From assembly GCA_038227045.1 (NCBI GenBank), contig JBBRQD010000085.1, forward strand, positions 1 to 25,064: a stretch of 25,064 bases of DNA, read 5' to 3'. Positions 6,323-14,270 of this stretch are shown here, in pieces. The DNA is from JANXLS01 sp038227045. Its GTDB lineage: Bacteria; Planctomycetota; SZUA-567; H5-PLA8. Within the stretch, counting starts at the first letter, position 1. Each line of letters begins with the position of its first letter. Under the pieces are notes generated by a model. That model was not told where the DNA came from, ran no database searches, and saw nothing but the letters and a program-made list of their open reading frames with translations. The position numbers were made by a program, and so were the translations under genes.

Positions 6323-6363
6323 CCCTTTCCCTAATCCCTGGCCCCTAACCCCTTCCCTTCCCC
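6323..6363 (-). repeat. degenerate GGGTTAGGGG-type G-rich repeat
   Basis: On the minus strand this stretch reads as G-runs separated by short spacers and includes GGGGTTAGGGG and GATTAGGG. It is the degenerate, inverted counterpart of the TTAGGGG array at 5874-5914. It lies just 3' of the oppC stop codon and upstream of the four-helix-bundle gene. The spacing of its G-runs also allows a quadruplex on the minus strand. Confidence 0.7.
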
Positions 6364-6366
6364 TTC

Positions 6367-7617
6367 TCAATGCCGCATCTTCGGATCCATCGCATCCCGC
6401 AACCCGTCGCCGGCCAGATTATAACTCGTCACCGTCAGAAAAATCGACAATCCCGGAAAGACGATCAGCCACCAGGCGGCTTCCAGATTTGCATTGCCCT
6501 GGCTGATCATTTCGCCCCACGATGGCGTCGGCGGGGGCGCACCGAATCCGAGATAGCTCAGCGCGGATTCGATGAGAATCGCGCCGGCCACTCCGAACGC
6601 GCCGGCGACCAGCACCGGACCCATGGCGTTCGGCAGCATGTGCCTGAACATCAGCCGCAGCGACGACGCGCCCAGTGCGCGCGCGGATTGCACGTATTCC
6701 AATTCGGAGAGTTTTAGAAATTCGCCCCGCACCAGCCGCGCGATGCCCGTCCAGCCCGTCAGGCCGATCACCACCATGATGAAAAATATGCTGCGCTTTT
6801 CAGAATAGGCGATGATGATCAGAATCAGAAAAAGCGTCGGAAAGCAGATGATCACTTCGATGAAACGCGAAATGGCGATGTCCACCCAGCCGCGGTAGAA
6901 TCCCGCCAGCGCGCCGAACAAAATTCCCAACACCACCGCGATGCCTTCCGCAACGAACCCGACGGAGAGCGAAATGCGCGCGCCATGCAACATGCGCGCC
7001 AGCACGTCGCGCCCTTGGCTGTCCGTGCCCAGCCAGCTCTTTCGGTCCGGCGCCTTCAACAAATCCGGGGTCGGCGTGATCGGATCTTGTCCGACCAGCG
7101 TAAACACGGCACGCTCGCCCTTTGACGCATCCAATGTTTCGGCCAAAACGACGTATGGCGTCCGCGTGTCGAATTGCCTGCGAAAACCCGTGTGAACATC
7201 CAGGAACGGAAGCAGTGCCGGCAGCAGGCCCGCCGTCCAGAAAATCCAATTCGGCAAGTGCCGCTGTACCGATTTTTGAAGAATCCATTTTGTCCCGAAC
7301 GCAATGGGAAGGGTCAGCGTCGCCAAACAGAGAAAATTGAACACCAGATCGATGTTGTATTCCGGCGCGGCAAAACTCGCGAACAGCGGATAGGTAGTGA
7401 TGCCGTCGCGCGTCCAGATAATCGGCTTGCCATTGGCGATAACCGGCGCCCACGCCGCGACCAGAAAAAGAATGCCGATCAAATAGAGGCTGAGCACCGC
7501 GACTTTATTTTTGCGAAACTGCTGCGCGACGAGATGCCAATAGCCCTTGGGCTTGAGCGGCGTCGCGCGCGCGCTCGGCAAATTGCCCGGAACTATGGAT
7601 TCAGTGCTTTCAGCCAC
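6367..7617 (-). CDS. oppC: di/oligopeptide ABC transporter permease (OppC/DppC type), enlarged
   Basis: The protein has 416 residues against about 280-310 for typical OppC. The conserved C-terminal half is clear: WLGTDSQGRDVLARMLHGAR (195-214), several membrane helices, the EAA loop EYVQSARALGASSLRLMFRH (307-326) that contacts the ATPase, and SALSYLGFGAPPPTPSWGEM (351-370). The N-terminus has the usual first helix (about 38-60) after KPKGYWHLVAQQFRKNK. About 100 extra residues (roughly 85-185) include two more hydrophobic segments and a hydrophilic stretch. The start is a GTG at 7617 with AGAGG 8 bases upstream. It should work with OppD, whose gene lies downstream beyond an insertion-like unit. 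No second permease (oppB) or binding protein (oppA) is next to it. Confidence 0.9.
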   Translation of the reverse strand: MAESTESIVPGNLPSARATPLKPKGYWHLVAQQFRKNKVAVLSLYLIGILFLVAAWAPVIANGKPIIWTRDGITTYPLFASFAAPEYNIDLVFNFLCLATLTLPIAFGTKWILQKSVQRHLPNWIFWTAGLLPALLPFLDVHTGFRRQFDTRTPYVVLAETLDASKGERAVFTLVGQDPITPTPDLLKAPDRKSWLGTDSQGRDVLARMLHGARISLSVGFVAEGIAVVLGILFGALAGFYRGWVDIAISRFIEVIICFPTLFLILIIIAYSEKRSIFFIMVVIGLTGWTGIARLVRGEFLKLSELEYVQSARALGASSLRLMFRHMLPNAMGPVLVAGAFGVAGAILIESALSYLGFGAPPPTPSWGEMISQGNANLEAAWWLIVFPGLSIFLTVTSYNLAGDGLRDAMDPKMRH

Positions 7618-7677
7618 TCGCTGCGCCTCTTGATGAGAAGAATCGGAATACGCGTTTTAACAGATGCCCCGGCCTTG

Positions 7678-7708
7678 CGCAACGACGCGAAGAGACAGAG
7701 GCGCAAAG
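7678..7708 (+). repeat. degenerate CGCAAAG-type short intergenic repeat
   Basis: Units CGCAACG, CGCGAAG, GACAGAG and CGCAAAG follow each other with 1-base gaps, resembling the array at 2775-2834. It lies in the 294-base space between oppC and the small secreted protein gene. The rest of that space shows a TATACT (7735-7740) with a poor upstream box but nothing else I can support. Confidence 0.4.
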
Positions 7709-7911
7709 AAATGTTTACGGGTGCGAATTGCGCGTATACTTTCGCAAAACAGATGTACACAGTTAAGACATTCGGCAGCGCCTGCTTGTCTCACCGGCAC
7801 GGTTTTGTCGCAGCGTTTCATGGGTGCGGGATCGGCGCGCACGTCCAACGCGCATTGGGCTGGCGATGTGCTACGGATTTACACTTTGGCTCATATCCTT
7901 GGAGAATCGTG

Positions 7912-8319
7912 ATGAACGTTCAATTTATCGTTGGTTCCATTTTGCTGGCCGCGGTATGTAGCTTTGGATTCGCCGCCGAAGCGCCCGATGGCGAATGGAC
8001 CGTGGATGTGACGCCCAGCGCCAACAACAAACTCAAGGGGACCAACGTCGCATACCCGGATGTGCTCACCATAAAAAAGGGGAAACTGTCGAGCCAGTCC
8101 GCGGTAAAGCAGGGTTTCGCGCCCGGTGCCTGCGAGGTGACAACCGACAATGGCAAGATCAAAATCAGCGCCGATCTTGTCAGCCCGAAACACGGCAAAA
8201 ACCATTACGAATTCGAAGTTGAAAAGGGCGCGCTCAGCGGCTCGATGGTGTGGAGCAAAGCAGGCGAGGACGGCAAGCCCAAAGAGGCTGAATTTACACT
8301 CAAGAGCAAAGCCAAGTAG
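7912..8319 (+). CDS. small secreted protein of unknown function
   Basis: The ATG at 7912 is preceded by GGAG with 7 bases of spacing and gives 135 residues; a much longer open frame upstream overlaps oppC on the other strand and is rejected. Residues 1-22 form a signal peptide (hydrophobic core FIVGSILLAAVCSFGFAA, likely cleavage after AEA or nearby). The mature part is about 113 residues, hydrophilic and apparently beta-rich, with alternating charged and hydrophobic residues (GEWTVDVTPSANNKLKG, HYEFEVEKGALSGSMVWSK) and a Lys-rich C-terminus. It has two cysteines, at most one of them in the mature part. I do not recognise the family; similar small exported proteins are common in this bacterial group. 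It ends 197 bases before the glucoamylase-like gene on the same strand. Confidence 0.7.
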   Translation: MNVQFIVGSILLAAVCSFGFAAEAPDGEWTVDVTPSANNKLKGTNVAYPDVLTIKKGKLSSQSAVKQGFAPGACEVTTDNGKIKISADLVSPKHGKNHYEFEVEKGALSGSMVWSKAGEDGKPKEAEFTLKSKAK

Positions 8320-8516
8320 CATCGGCACCCGCGAAAAACAGGAGCGAGCAACACCTAACTTCGCGTTCCCCGCTTCACAAGATAACGGCAATGAGGCGAA
8401 CGATCGCACCTGAAAAACGCGGCCTGGCTCCGTGCATATTTTTTAAATTCACATTCCCATAATTTATTGCGAATTGAGAGACGGCGAACTGTCCTATTGA
8501 TGTGGAAGGAGGACGG

Positions 8517-10145
8517 ATGCGATCTACCGAATTTCGTCGCACGAATTGTGCGATTATAACTCGATGCCTGTGCTGGATCGCCCTATCCGGTGTGTTCACC
8601 GCAAATCTGTGTCCGGCTGTTGCACAAGACGACGCGCCCATCCCTCCCCCGCTGAACCTGAAAGTTCTCTCCCGTCAACTGCGCGTCGATCTGGTATGGA
8701 ACAGCAATATATCGGCGAACTTTGAAATTCAACGCGCCCCGAACGCAGACGGTCCTTTCGAAACCCTTCAAACGGACTTTCCCAATCGAACGATCCAAAG
8801 CGATTTCCTGGGCAAATCCGGCCTCACGTTTTATTACCGGGTGCGGACAGTCCAGCCCGCGGACAACAATGCACCCGCCGAAACGTCAAGCTGGTCCGCG
8901 GTGTTGAAAGGCACCTCCATGTCTCCGGACCCCGAACTGCTCCTGACGGAAGTTCAAGAGGCAGGCTTTCGTTATTTCTACGACTACGGCCACCCCGTCT
9001 CCGGTTTGGCGAGAGAGAGTTTCCGGCGGAATCCCGAAGTATGCGCAACCGGTGCGACCGGCATGGGCATGTTCAATTTGGTCGTGGGCATCGAGCGCGG
9101 CTTCATCGATCGAGCGCAGGGAACCGATCGCGCGCTGAAAATCCTGAGCTTCCTGTCCGAAAAACCGGCGCGCTATCACGGCGCATTTTCGCACTGGATC
9201 AACGGAACCACCGGCAAGACCATTCCCTTCAGCAAATACGACGACGGCGCGGATCTGGTGGAAACCGCCTTCCTCATGCAGGGCATCATTCTGCTCCGTG
9301 AGTATTTCTCGAAAGACGATCCCCGCGAAATCAAAATACGCGGCTTGGCGGACACGCTTTGGCGCGAAGTCGAATGGGATTGGTTTGTGCGCGAGGAGAC
9401 CGCCACGTCGCATCTGCTCTGGCATTGGTCGCCGAATTTCGAGTGGAAGAAAGGCCTGAAAATCACGGGCTTCAACGAGGCTCAATGCGCCTATTTGCTG
9501 GCCATGGCTTCTCCGACTCATCCGATCCGCCGCCAATGCTATACCTGTGGCTGGGAAACGTCGCACCCTTCAACCCAACGGACCGAATTCGGAATTCCGT
9601 TGGAGCTCGGCGTGGGGGTAGGGCCGTCGCTTTTCTTCACGCATTATTCCTATTTGGGCTTCGACCCCAAGCAGATTCAGTACGGCAAAAAATGTTACTT
9701 TGAGCATTTTCAAAACTTCTGCAAAGTGCAGATTCGTTATGCGGAATCCATGAGCGCAACCTATACCGGTTATGGCCCGCTCTGGGGAATTACCTCTAGT
9801 TACGGGCCCGACGGCTATCGCGCGTTTGCTCCAGGCGCCAACGACAATGGCACATTGGCCCCCACGGCCGCGCTCTCGTCGATGCCCTATGTACCCGAAG
9901 AGAGCCGCCAGTGTCTGCGCGAAATGTACGAGAAGCACGGCAAACAACTGTGGAGTCCGTTTGGCTTTTACGACGCGTTCAATTTAAAGCGGAACTGGGT
10001 ATCCGACGATGTTCTGGGCATCGACGTGGGGCCTATCGCGCCCATGATCGAAAATTATCGAACGGGACTCTGCTGGAAAATCTTTATGAACGCCCACGAG
10101 ATTCCGCCCGTAATGAAGTTCCTTGCAAATCCTCCCAAAGAATAA
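8517..10145 (+). CDS. secreted glucoamylase-family (PF10091, GH144-like) glycosidase
   Basis: The ATG at 8517 follows AGGAGG by 4 bases and gives 542 residues; a GTG 15 bases upstream would overlap the SD. An N-terminal signal peptide (about 1-37, AVAQDD cleavage region) is followed by a fibronectin-III-like domain (about 44-132; VDLVWNSNISANFEIQRA, FYYRVRTV). The catalytic region (about 138-535) carries the PF10091 landmarks: GFRYFYDYGHPVSGLARES, IPFSKYDDGADLVETAFLM, HWSPNF, YGPLWGITSSYGPDGY, NDNGTLAPTAALSSMPY, WSPFGFYDAFN and LGIDVGPIAPMIENYRTG. This (alpha/alpha)6-barrel family includes GH144 endo-beta-1,2-glucanases and uncharacterised exo-acting glucosidases. The true substrate is unknown. 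It is probably periplasmic or extracellular and part of the glycan-degrading set in this region. Confidence 0.88.
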   Translation: MRSTEFRRTNCAIITRCLCWIALSGVFTANLCPAVAQDDAPIPPPLNLKVLSRQLRVDLVWNSNISANFEIQRAPNADGPFETLQTDFPNRTIQSDFLGKSGLTFYYRVRTVQPADNNAPAETSSWSAVLKGTSMSPDPELLLTEVQEAGFRYFYDYGHPVSGLARESFRRNPEVCATGATGMGMFNLVVGIERGFIDRAQGTDRALKILSFLSEKPARYHGAFSHWINGTTGKTIPFSKYDDGADLVETAFLMQGIILLREYFSKDDPREIKIRGLADTLWREVEWDWFVREETATSHLLWHWSPNFEWKKGLKITGFNEAQCAYLLAMASPTHPIRRQCYTCGWETSHPSTQRTEFGIPLELGVGVGPSLFFTHYSYLGFDPKQIQYGKKCYFEHFQNFCKVQIRYAESMSATYTGYGPLWGITSSYGPDGYRAFAPGANDNGTLAPTAALSSMPYVPEESRQCLREMYEKHGKQLWSPFGFYDAFNLKRNWVSDDVLGIDVGPIAPMIENYRTGLCWKIFMNAHEIPPVMKFLANPPKE

Positions 10146-10215
10146 GCGCCTTGCCATTCAGATAACCTGACCTTCCTTTGATGGCATGTTATTCGCTTAT
10201 ACCCGAATGCGCGGA

Positions 10216-10243
10216 TTGTGAGTTCGGCATCCAAACTCATACT
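10216..10243 (+). promoter_or_regulatory. candidate promoter for the AsmA-like gene
   Basis: TTGTGA (10216-10221) and CATACT (10238-10243) are separated by 16 bases, each matching the consensus at 4 of 6 positions. A transcript would begin near 10250, about 30 bases before the start codon. It is plausible because a 133-base gap separates this gene from the glycosidase, but both boxes are weak. Confidence 0.3.
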
Positions 10244-10278
10244 ACGCCAACTTAACATTCTTTCTATGGAGTTTGATC

Positions 10279-11961
10279 ATGGCTATTTCCAAAGGTTGGA
10301 AAATCGGTATTGCAGCGATTTTATTACTCGCCGGCGTTGTTGTCGCAGCGCCATTTATTGCTCATTCAATGGTAAAGAACAAGATCGATGCGAAGCTTCA
10401 TAACGAATTCGGCGGTTTGGCTCACTACGATCAGATCGCTATCAACTGGAATCCGCTCGGCGCGACGCTGACTAATTTGCGCTTGGGTGATGCCAACCCC
10501 GCGGCGGGCAATCAACCGACGATTCAAGTCGCCACCACGGAGATCGTTCTCGATTCAGTCTTCGATACGGAACCACACCTTAAAAGCGCCACGGCACACG
10601 GGTTCGCGGTCAATATTTTCGTCGATGAAAAAAGCGAATCGAGTTTGAGCAAGTTAATTCGCGAAAAAGTGCCTTCGCGCCGTACACGGCCGCTTACGAT
10701 CGACGCATTAATCCTCGATGGAATTACGATTAACACGTACGTTGCGCCCAAGGAGAAAACCGCGGCCCATCAAAGCGTCACGACAACTTCAGGTGACTCC
10801 CAACCAGCGATTGCGCCTGCCGAAGGTTCGGCAAAAACTGGCCCGGATTCAGTCTTAAAGATTGCAAAAGTCCGAGCAAATGGTTTTGTCGTTCCCATTC
10901 CGAAACAATTACTCGGCTACGAACACTGGATTTCAACCGTAATCGAAAGTGTGGAAGCATCCGATTCCAGCGAGAACAGAGCGACTCCCGCCATTAGCAT
11001 AGGTCGCATTTCATTCGAATTGGACCAGGCGGAAAACACGGAAGTTCCCGTACGAATTCGGCAGTTCAAGGCTGAACAATTCAAAGTTTTAACCGCCAGT
11101 TCAATGTCTGAAAATACACCTGGATTTAAACACGTCATTGCCTCGATTCAGCAGGGTTTCGGGCTAAAGGAACCCAGGGAACTCCAGGAATCGGTTGAAA
11201 AGGGGAATCCCCCGCATGGTACCGGCCTGTTAATCCAAGATTTTCAAACATCGGGAACGGTTATTGAAATGCGTGGAGGCGACGCGTCGGGTAAATCGGC
11301 ATTTTGGCGGTTGAGCAATGCGAAAATTCAAGCCGGCAACCTGGCGTTCGGAGAAAAGGTAACAGCACCTGCTCCAGGTTTCGTGAAGCTGGAAAGCAGC
11401 ACAGAATCCTCGAGCGTTCCAGGCAACGTGTCGTTGTCGATAACCGAACTTTCGGGCCACTACCCGCGCTCCAGTTTCAAATGCACTTATCATATCGAAA
11501 ACCTGGACGCCAAGTCATTCTCGTCAATGGCCAGCGACGCTCAGCACGTCGATATTCAATCCGGCTCGATGTCCATGTCCTTCGCCGGCGGCGCGAGTGA
11601 TGGCCAATTGAATATCGAAGGCAGCGTAACCCTGAGCAACGACTTCCAGATTTCGGGCAGCAAAGTCAAAAGCATCGCGGTAAATCTCACGCGCGGCCGG
11701 CCCATCGATCACGTGACCATTACAGGCACTCTAGAACATCCCCAAATTCATTTGCCTGACGAATTGGCGATGCTGGGAGAACTAATGGGCAATATCCTGG
11801 CTGTCCGGCCCCTTGGAATTGTGGATTCCACAATCGGCGAAGTGCCTGTCATTGGATCGGTCGTAAAGGAAACAACCAAAGTGAGTTCCGGCGTGCTCGG
11901 CAAAATTCCAGTGATTGGCGGATTGTTTAAGAAGGACAATAAGGATAAGAAAGAGGAATAA
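10279..11961 (+). CDS. large membrane-anchored AsmA-like/DUF748-like protein
   Basis: The ATG at 10279 has GGAG 7 bases upstream and gives 560 residues. A single hydrophobic helix near residues 8-28 (IGIAAILLLAGVVVAAPFIA) anchors a long periplasmic domain. The rest is rich in beta-strand-like alternation and Ser/Thr, with phrases such as LTIDALILDGITINTYV and KSIAVNLTRGRPIDHVTITG that resemble the repeating strands of AsmA/DUF748 proteins involved in envelope biogenesis or lipid transfer. That match is by style, not by a diagnostic motif, so the family call is tentative. The C-terminus is lysine-rich (KKDNKDKKEE). Codon usage appears less GC-rich than the flanking genes. It converges on the pseudouridine synthase with a 2-base gap between stop codons. 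Confidence 0.65.
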   Translation: MAISKGWKIGIAAILLLAGVVVAAPFIAHSMVKNKIDAKLHNEFGGLAHYDQIAINWNPLGATLTNLRLGDANPAAGNQPTIQVATTEIVLDSVFDTEPHLKSATAHGFAVNIFVDEKSESSLSKLIREKVPSRRTRPLTIDALILDGITINTYVAPKEKTAAHQSVTTTSGDSQPAIAPAEGSAKTGPDSVLKIAKVRANGFVVPIPKQLLGYEHWISTVIESVEASDSSENRATPAISIGRISFELDQAENTEVPVRIRQFKAEQFKVLTASSMSENTPGFKHVIASIQQGFGLKEPRELQESVEKGNPPHGTGLLIQDFQTSGTVIEMRGGDASGKSAFWRLSNAKIQAGNLAFGEKVTAPAPGFVKLESSTESSSVPGNVSLSITELSGHYPRSSFKCTYHIENLDAKSFSSMASDAQHVDIQSGSMSMSFAGGASDGQLNIEGSVTLSNDFQISGSKVKSIAVNLTRGRPIDHVTITGTLEHPQIHLPDELAMLGELMGNILAVRPLGIVDSTIGEVPVIGSVVKETTKVSSGVLGKIPVIGGLFKKDNKDKKEE

Positions 11962-11963
11962 TA

Positions 11964-12692
11964 CTATCCTGCGAAAACGATACGTATTTCTTCATCGGAC
12001 AATTGGCGGTATTGTCCCGGTTGCAGATCGCCCATCGCCAGCCCCCCATAAGCCACTCTTTTCAGACGGGTGACTTCATGCCCGATGGCCGCGAACATGC
12101 GGCGGATCTCCCGGTTTTTCCCTTCCATCAAGTAAACCGTCAAATGGGATTCCTTTCCGCTCGCCTTGCGCAGAACAATTTCGTCCGCGCGCAGGAATTC
12201 GCCTTCGTCGGTGACGCCTTTGCGAAGTCCATCCAATTCGCCTTCGGTCACTTCACCCCGAACGGAAACAAGATAGGTGCGCCGAATTCCGCTGAGCGGA
12301 TCGGTAAGTTTGTTCGCCAATTGAGTATCATTGGTCAGAAGCAATAGCCCCGATGTCGCCCAATCCAATCGGCCGACCGCGACCAGATGAATGTCGCCTT
12401 CGTCGATCAGCGAAAAAACCGTCGGACGCCCTTTTTCGTCTGAATTGGTGGTGACGCAGCCTCGCGGTTTGTAGAGCATGAACGTGCGCGGCTCGGCTTT
12501 TGAAACGCTTTGATTGTCAATGTCGATCCGGACTTTTTCGGGGACCACCGGGTAAAATGGATCAAGCCGGATCGTTCCATTCACACGCACTTTCGCGTCG
12601 AGAATCAGCCGCTTTGCCTGGGAGCGCGACGCCAATCCAAGTTTGGAGAGGGCGCGTTCCAACGGCACGTGTCCCGGCTTCATTCCATTCAA
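11964..12692 (-). CDS. RsuA/RluB-family pseudouridine synthase
   Basis: The 242-residue protein begins with an S4 RNA-binding domain (about 10-60; LERALSKLGLASRSQAKRLI, VRVNG). The catalytic domain follows: KPRGCVTTNSDEKGRPTVF, then VGRLDWATSGLLLLTND with catalytic Asp110, then EGKNREIRRMFAAIGHEVTRLKRVAYG. It isomerises a specific uridine in ribosomal RNA to pseudouridine in the cytoplasm. RsuA acts on 16S and RluB/RluE/RluF on 23S; the S4 domain plus this length fits RsuA or RluB, and the target cannot be decided here. An alternative ATG lies 9 bases downstream of the chosen start. The SGNH hydrolase gene ends 30 bases upstream on the same strand, so the two may be co-transcribed. Confidence 0.92.
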   Translation of the reverse strand: MNGMKPGHVPLERALSKLGLASRSQAKRLILDAKVRVNGTIRLDPFYPVVPEKVRIDIDNQSVSKAEPRTFMLYKPRGCVTTNSDEKGRPTVFSLIDEGDIHLVAVGRLDWATSGLLLLTNDTQLANKLTDPLSGIRRTYLVSVRGEVTEGELDGLRKGVTDEGEFLRADEIVLRKASGKESHLTVYLMEGKNREIRRMFAAIGHEVTRLKRVAYGGLAMGDLQPGQYRQLSDEEIRIVFAG

Positions 12693-12722
12693 GTTCGCAA
12701 ACCTCTTCGTTGGACCGCTTCG

Positions 12723-14027
12723 CTATTTTGCGGGCGAGAGCTCAAACAACAATTTCAGCGGTTTGGCCGTCTCGCGGATTTTTACGTCCGCTTCTTCGAC
12801 CTTCTTCGTATTCGCCAGCAGATTCGCCTTCGCACCTTCCGGCGCATTGGGCGCCAGCGCGGCCTTCGACGCGCCGCGCCAGCCGCCAACATTTCCTTCC
12901 TTTGCGGCCACAGCGGCGAGCACGGCCTTCCCTTGCGCGGCGATCGGCCCTTTCGCGAATTGAGTCAGATTGATTCCGTCGGCGAGCTCCTTACCTGTCA
13001 CGGTTCCCACTTCGATGCCGTTGATTTTCAACTCGTACTTTTCAGCAGCCATCCCGCTTACCTTCAACATGTACTGGCTCAATTCTAAAATGGCCGGAAA
13101 AAGAGGGATCACGTCGCGGGCTTCGTCCGGAATCGGAAGCGCGATCGATTCGTCCAGGCGGCTGAATGAAAGCCCGCCGTTCTCCGCCTTCACGTCGTCA
13201 ATTTTGCAGCCCTTCGCCTCGCTTACTTTCCCCGCCGCATCGAGCGTCGCGCTGCTCACGAATCCTTCCGCGTTGAGCTGCTTGAGCAGCGCGGCGGCCA
13301 TGACCAATTGCCCGGGCGGACCGGGGTGCACAGGATCGCCCTGCATCGTAACCAGCGCTCGCGGATCCTTCGCGAGGTCAGCCAAAAACGCCTTCAAATG
13401 ATCGGCGCCCGGCAATTTATCGTCGCGCAATTCGGTCGTAATCAAAGTGCGCAAATTCGCCAGCGTTTCGCGCGGCTTGTTTACTCCCCAGACGTCAATG
13501 ATCACATGAAACTGATCCGCAAACGGCGCTTTCTGAGCTTCGGCAAAAGGCTTCAACGCGTCGGCAAATTGATTCAGCTTTCCGTTGCTGCCGATCTTCT
13601 TGTTTGTGTCGCCGTTGTTAATCGGGCTCGATGTGAAAAACACCGGTCTCGCGCCCGCCGCCTTGATGCTCTCGCTGAGCTTTCCCATATTGTCGATGAA
13701 CTGCTGAACACTGAAACCGCCCTGATCGTTCATGCCCAATTCCACCGACACGACGGTCGGCTTCCACGCCGCCACATCGTAATCGAACCGCGCCAAAACC
13801 TTGGGGATGGTATCGCCGCCCACGCCCGAATTTCGGAACGCGAATTTCAGCGTGGGATACCGCGCGAAGCAGTAGGCCTCGAAATAATTGGAATGAAGAT
13901 GCTGAGCGGTAATGCTGTCGCCGGCCATCACCCAAATATCGCCATCCTTCAACGGAAACGCGTCGGCCGCTGCAAGATTCAACGCACATAACGCAACCAA
14001 TACAGCAGCGGCAAAATTTTTTCGCAT
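12723..14027 (-). CDS. secreted SGNH/GDSL-family hydrolase
   Basis: The ATG at 14027 is preferred over one 12 bases upstream because GGAG lies 6 bases before it and it yields a standard signal peptide (MRKNFAAAVLVALCALNLAAADA); the protein is 434 residues. The SGNH catalytic blocks are visible: block I WVMAGDSITAQ with nucleophile Ser38, block II NSGVGGDT, block III LGMNDQ with Asn100, and block V GDPVHPGPPG with Asp231 and His234. SGNH enzymes are esterases, and many exported ones deacetylate plant polysaccharides or act on lipids or peptidoglycan. The 200-residue C-terminal extension after the catalytic core contains ELKINGIEVGTVTGKELADG, a typical planctomycete/verrucomicrobial pattern. 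It lies divergently from the PSD1 gene, with a 243-base intergenic region. Confidence 0.9.
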   Translation of the reverse strand: MRKNFAAAVLVALCALNLAAADAFPLKDGDIWVMAGDSITAQHLHSNYFEAYCFARYPTLKFAFRNSGVGGDTIPKVLARFDYDVAAWKPTVVSVELGMNDQGGFSVQQFIDNMGKLSESIKAAGARPVFFTSSPINNGDTNKKIGSNGKLNQFADALKPFAEAQKAPFADQFHVIIDVWGVNKPRETLANLRTLITTELRDDKLPGADHLKAFLADLAKDPRALVTMQGDPVHPGPPGQLVMAAALLKQLNAEGFVSSATLDAAGKVSEAKGCKIDDVKAENGGLSFSRLDESIALPIPDEARDVIPLFPAILELSQYMLKVSGMAAEKYELKINGIEVGTVTGKELADGINLTQFAKGPIAAQGKAVLAAVAAKEGNVGGWRGASKAALAPNAPEGAKANLLANTKKVEEADVKIRETAKPLKLLFELSPAK

Positions 14028-14270
14028 CGAATTCTCCATGTAATTCCGTTGCTCCTTCTATAACAAACAACCATGCTGTCAAGCGGGATACACGCGGCGG
14101 TTCGGATCCTTTTTGTTATCGGAATTCAGTCGTGACGCGCCACAGCCTCAGTGGTTAAAAATGTCCGCTACTTCGCACATGCGTAAACAATTGGAAAACT
14201 TGCTTTCCGAGACGTTTTTCCAAGAATGAACGCTCAACAATCCTGCGGCAACGGGGTACTGTAACCTGTT

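Larger units (their letters stand above)
5874..6363. mobile_element. putative repeat-bounded four-helix-bundle insertion unit
   Basis: About 490 bases separate oppC from oppD, genes that are normally adjacent. The unit contains one gene, a four-helix-bundle protein of the S23/intervening-sequence type. It is bounded by G-rich TTAGGGG-type repeats on the plus strand at one end and by their complement (CCCCTAACCCC) at the other, giving an inverted arrangement. No transposase or direct target duplication is visible. Intervening-sequence proteins of this fold are known inside 23S rRNA genes and as dispersed intergenic copies. Calling this a mobile unit is inference from position and boundaries. 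Confidence 0.45.

Noticed and set aside
7174..7911. Long in-frame extension upstream of the small secreted protein.
   Set aside because: It overlaps oppC and would bury the signal peptide. The ATG at 7912 has GGAG at good spacing.
10267..10284. GAGTTTGATCATGGCT, identical to the core of the universal 16S rRNA primer 27F.
   Set aside because: The downstream sequence is the AsmA-like coding region and shows no 16S rRNA continuation. It is a chance match formed by the ribosome binding site and start codon, although it could act as an off-target priming site.
14057..14082. TTGACA plus TATAGA on the minus strand, upstream of the SGNH hydrolase gene.
   Set aside because: The spacer is only 14 bases and the -10-like box overlaps the ribosome binding site region, so it cannot be a normal promoter for this gene.
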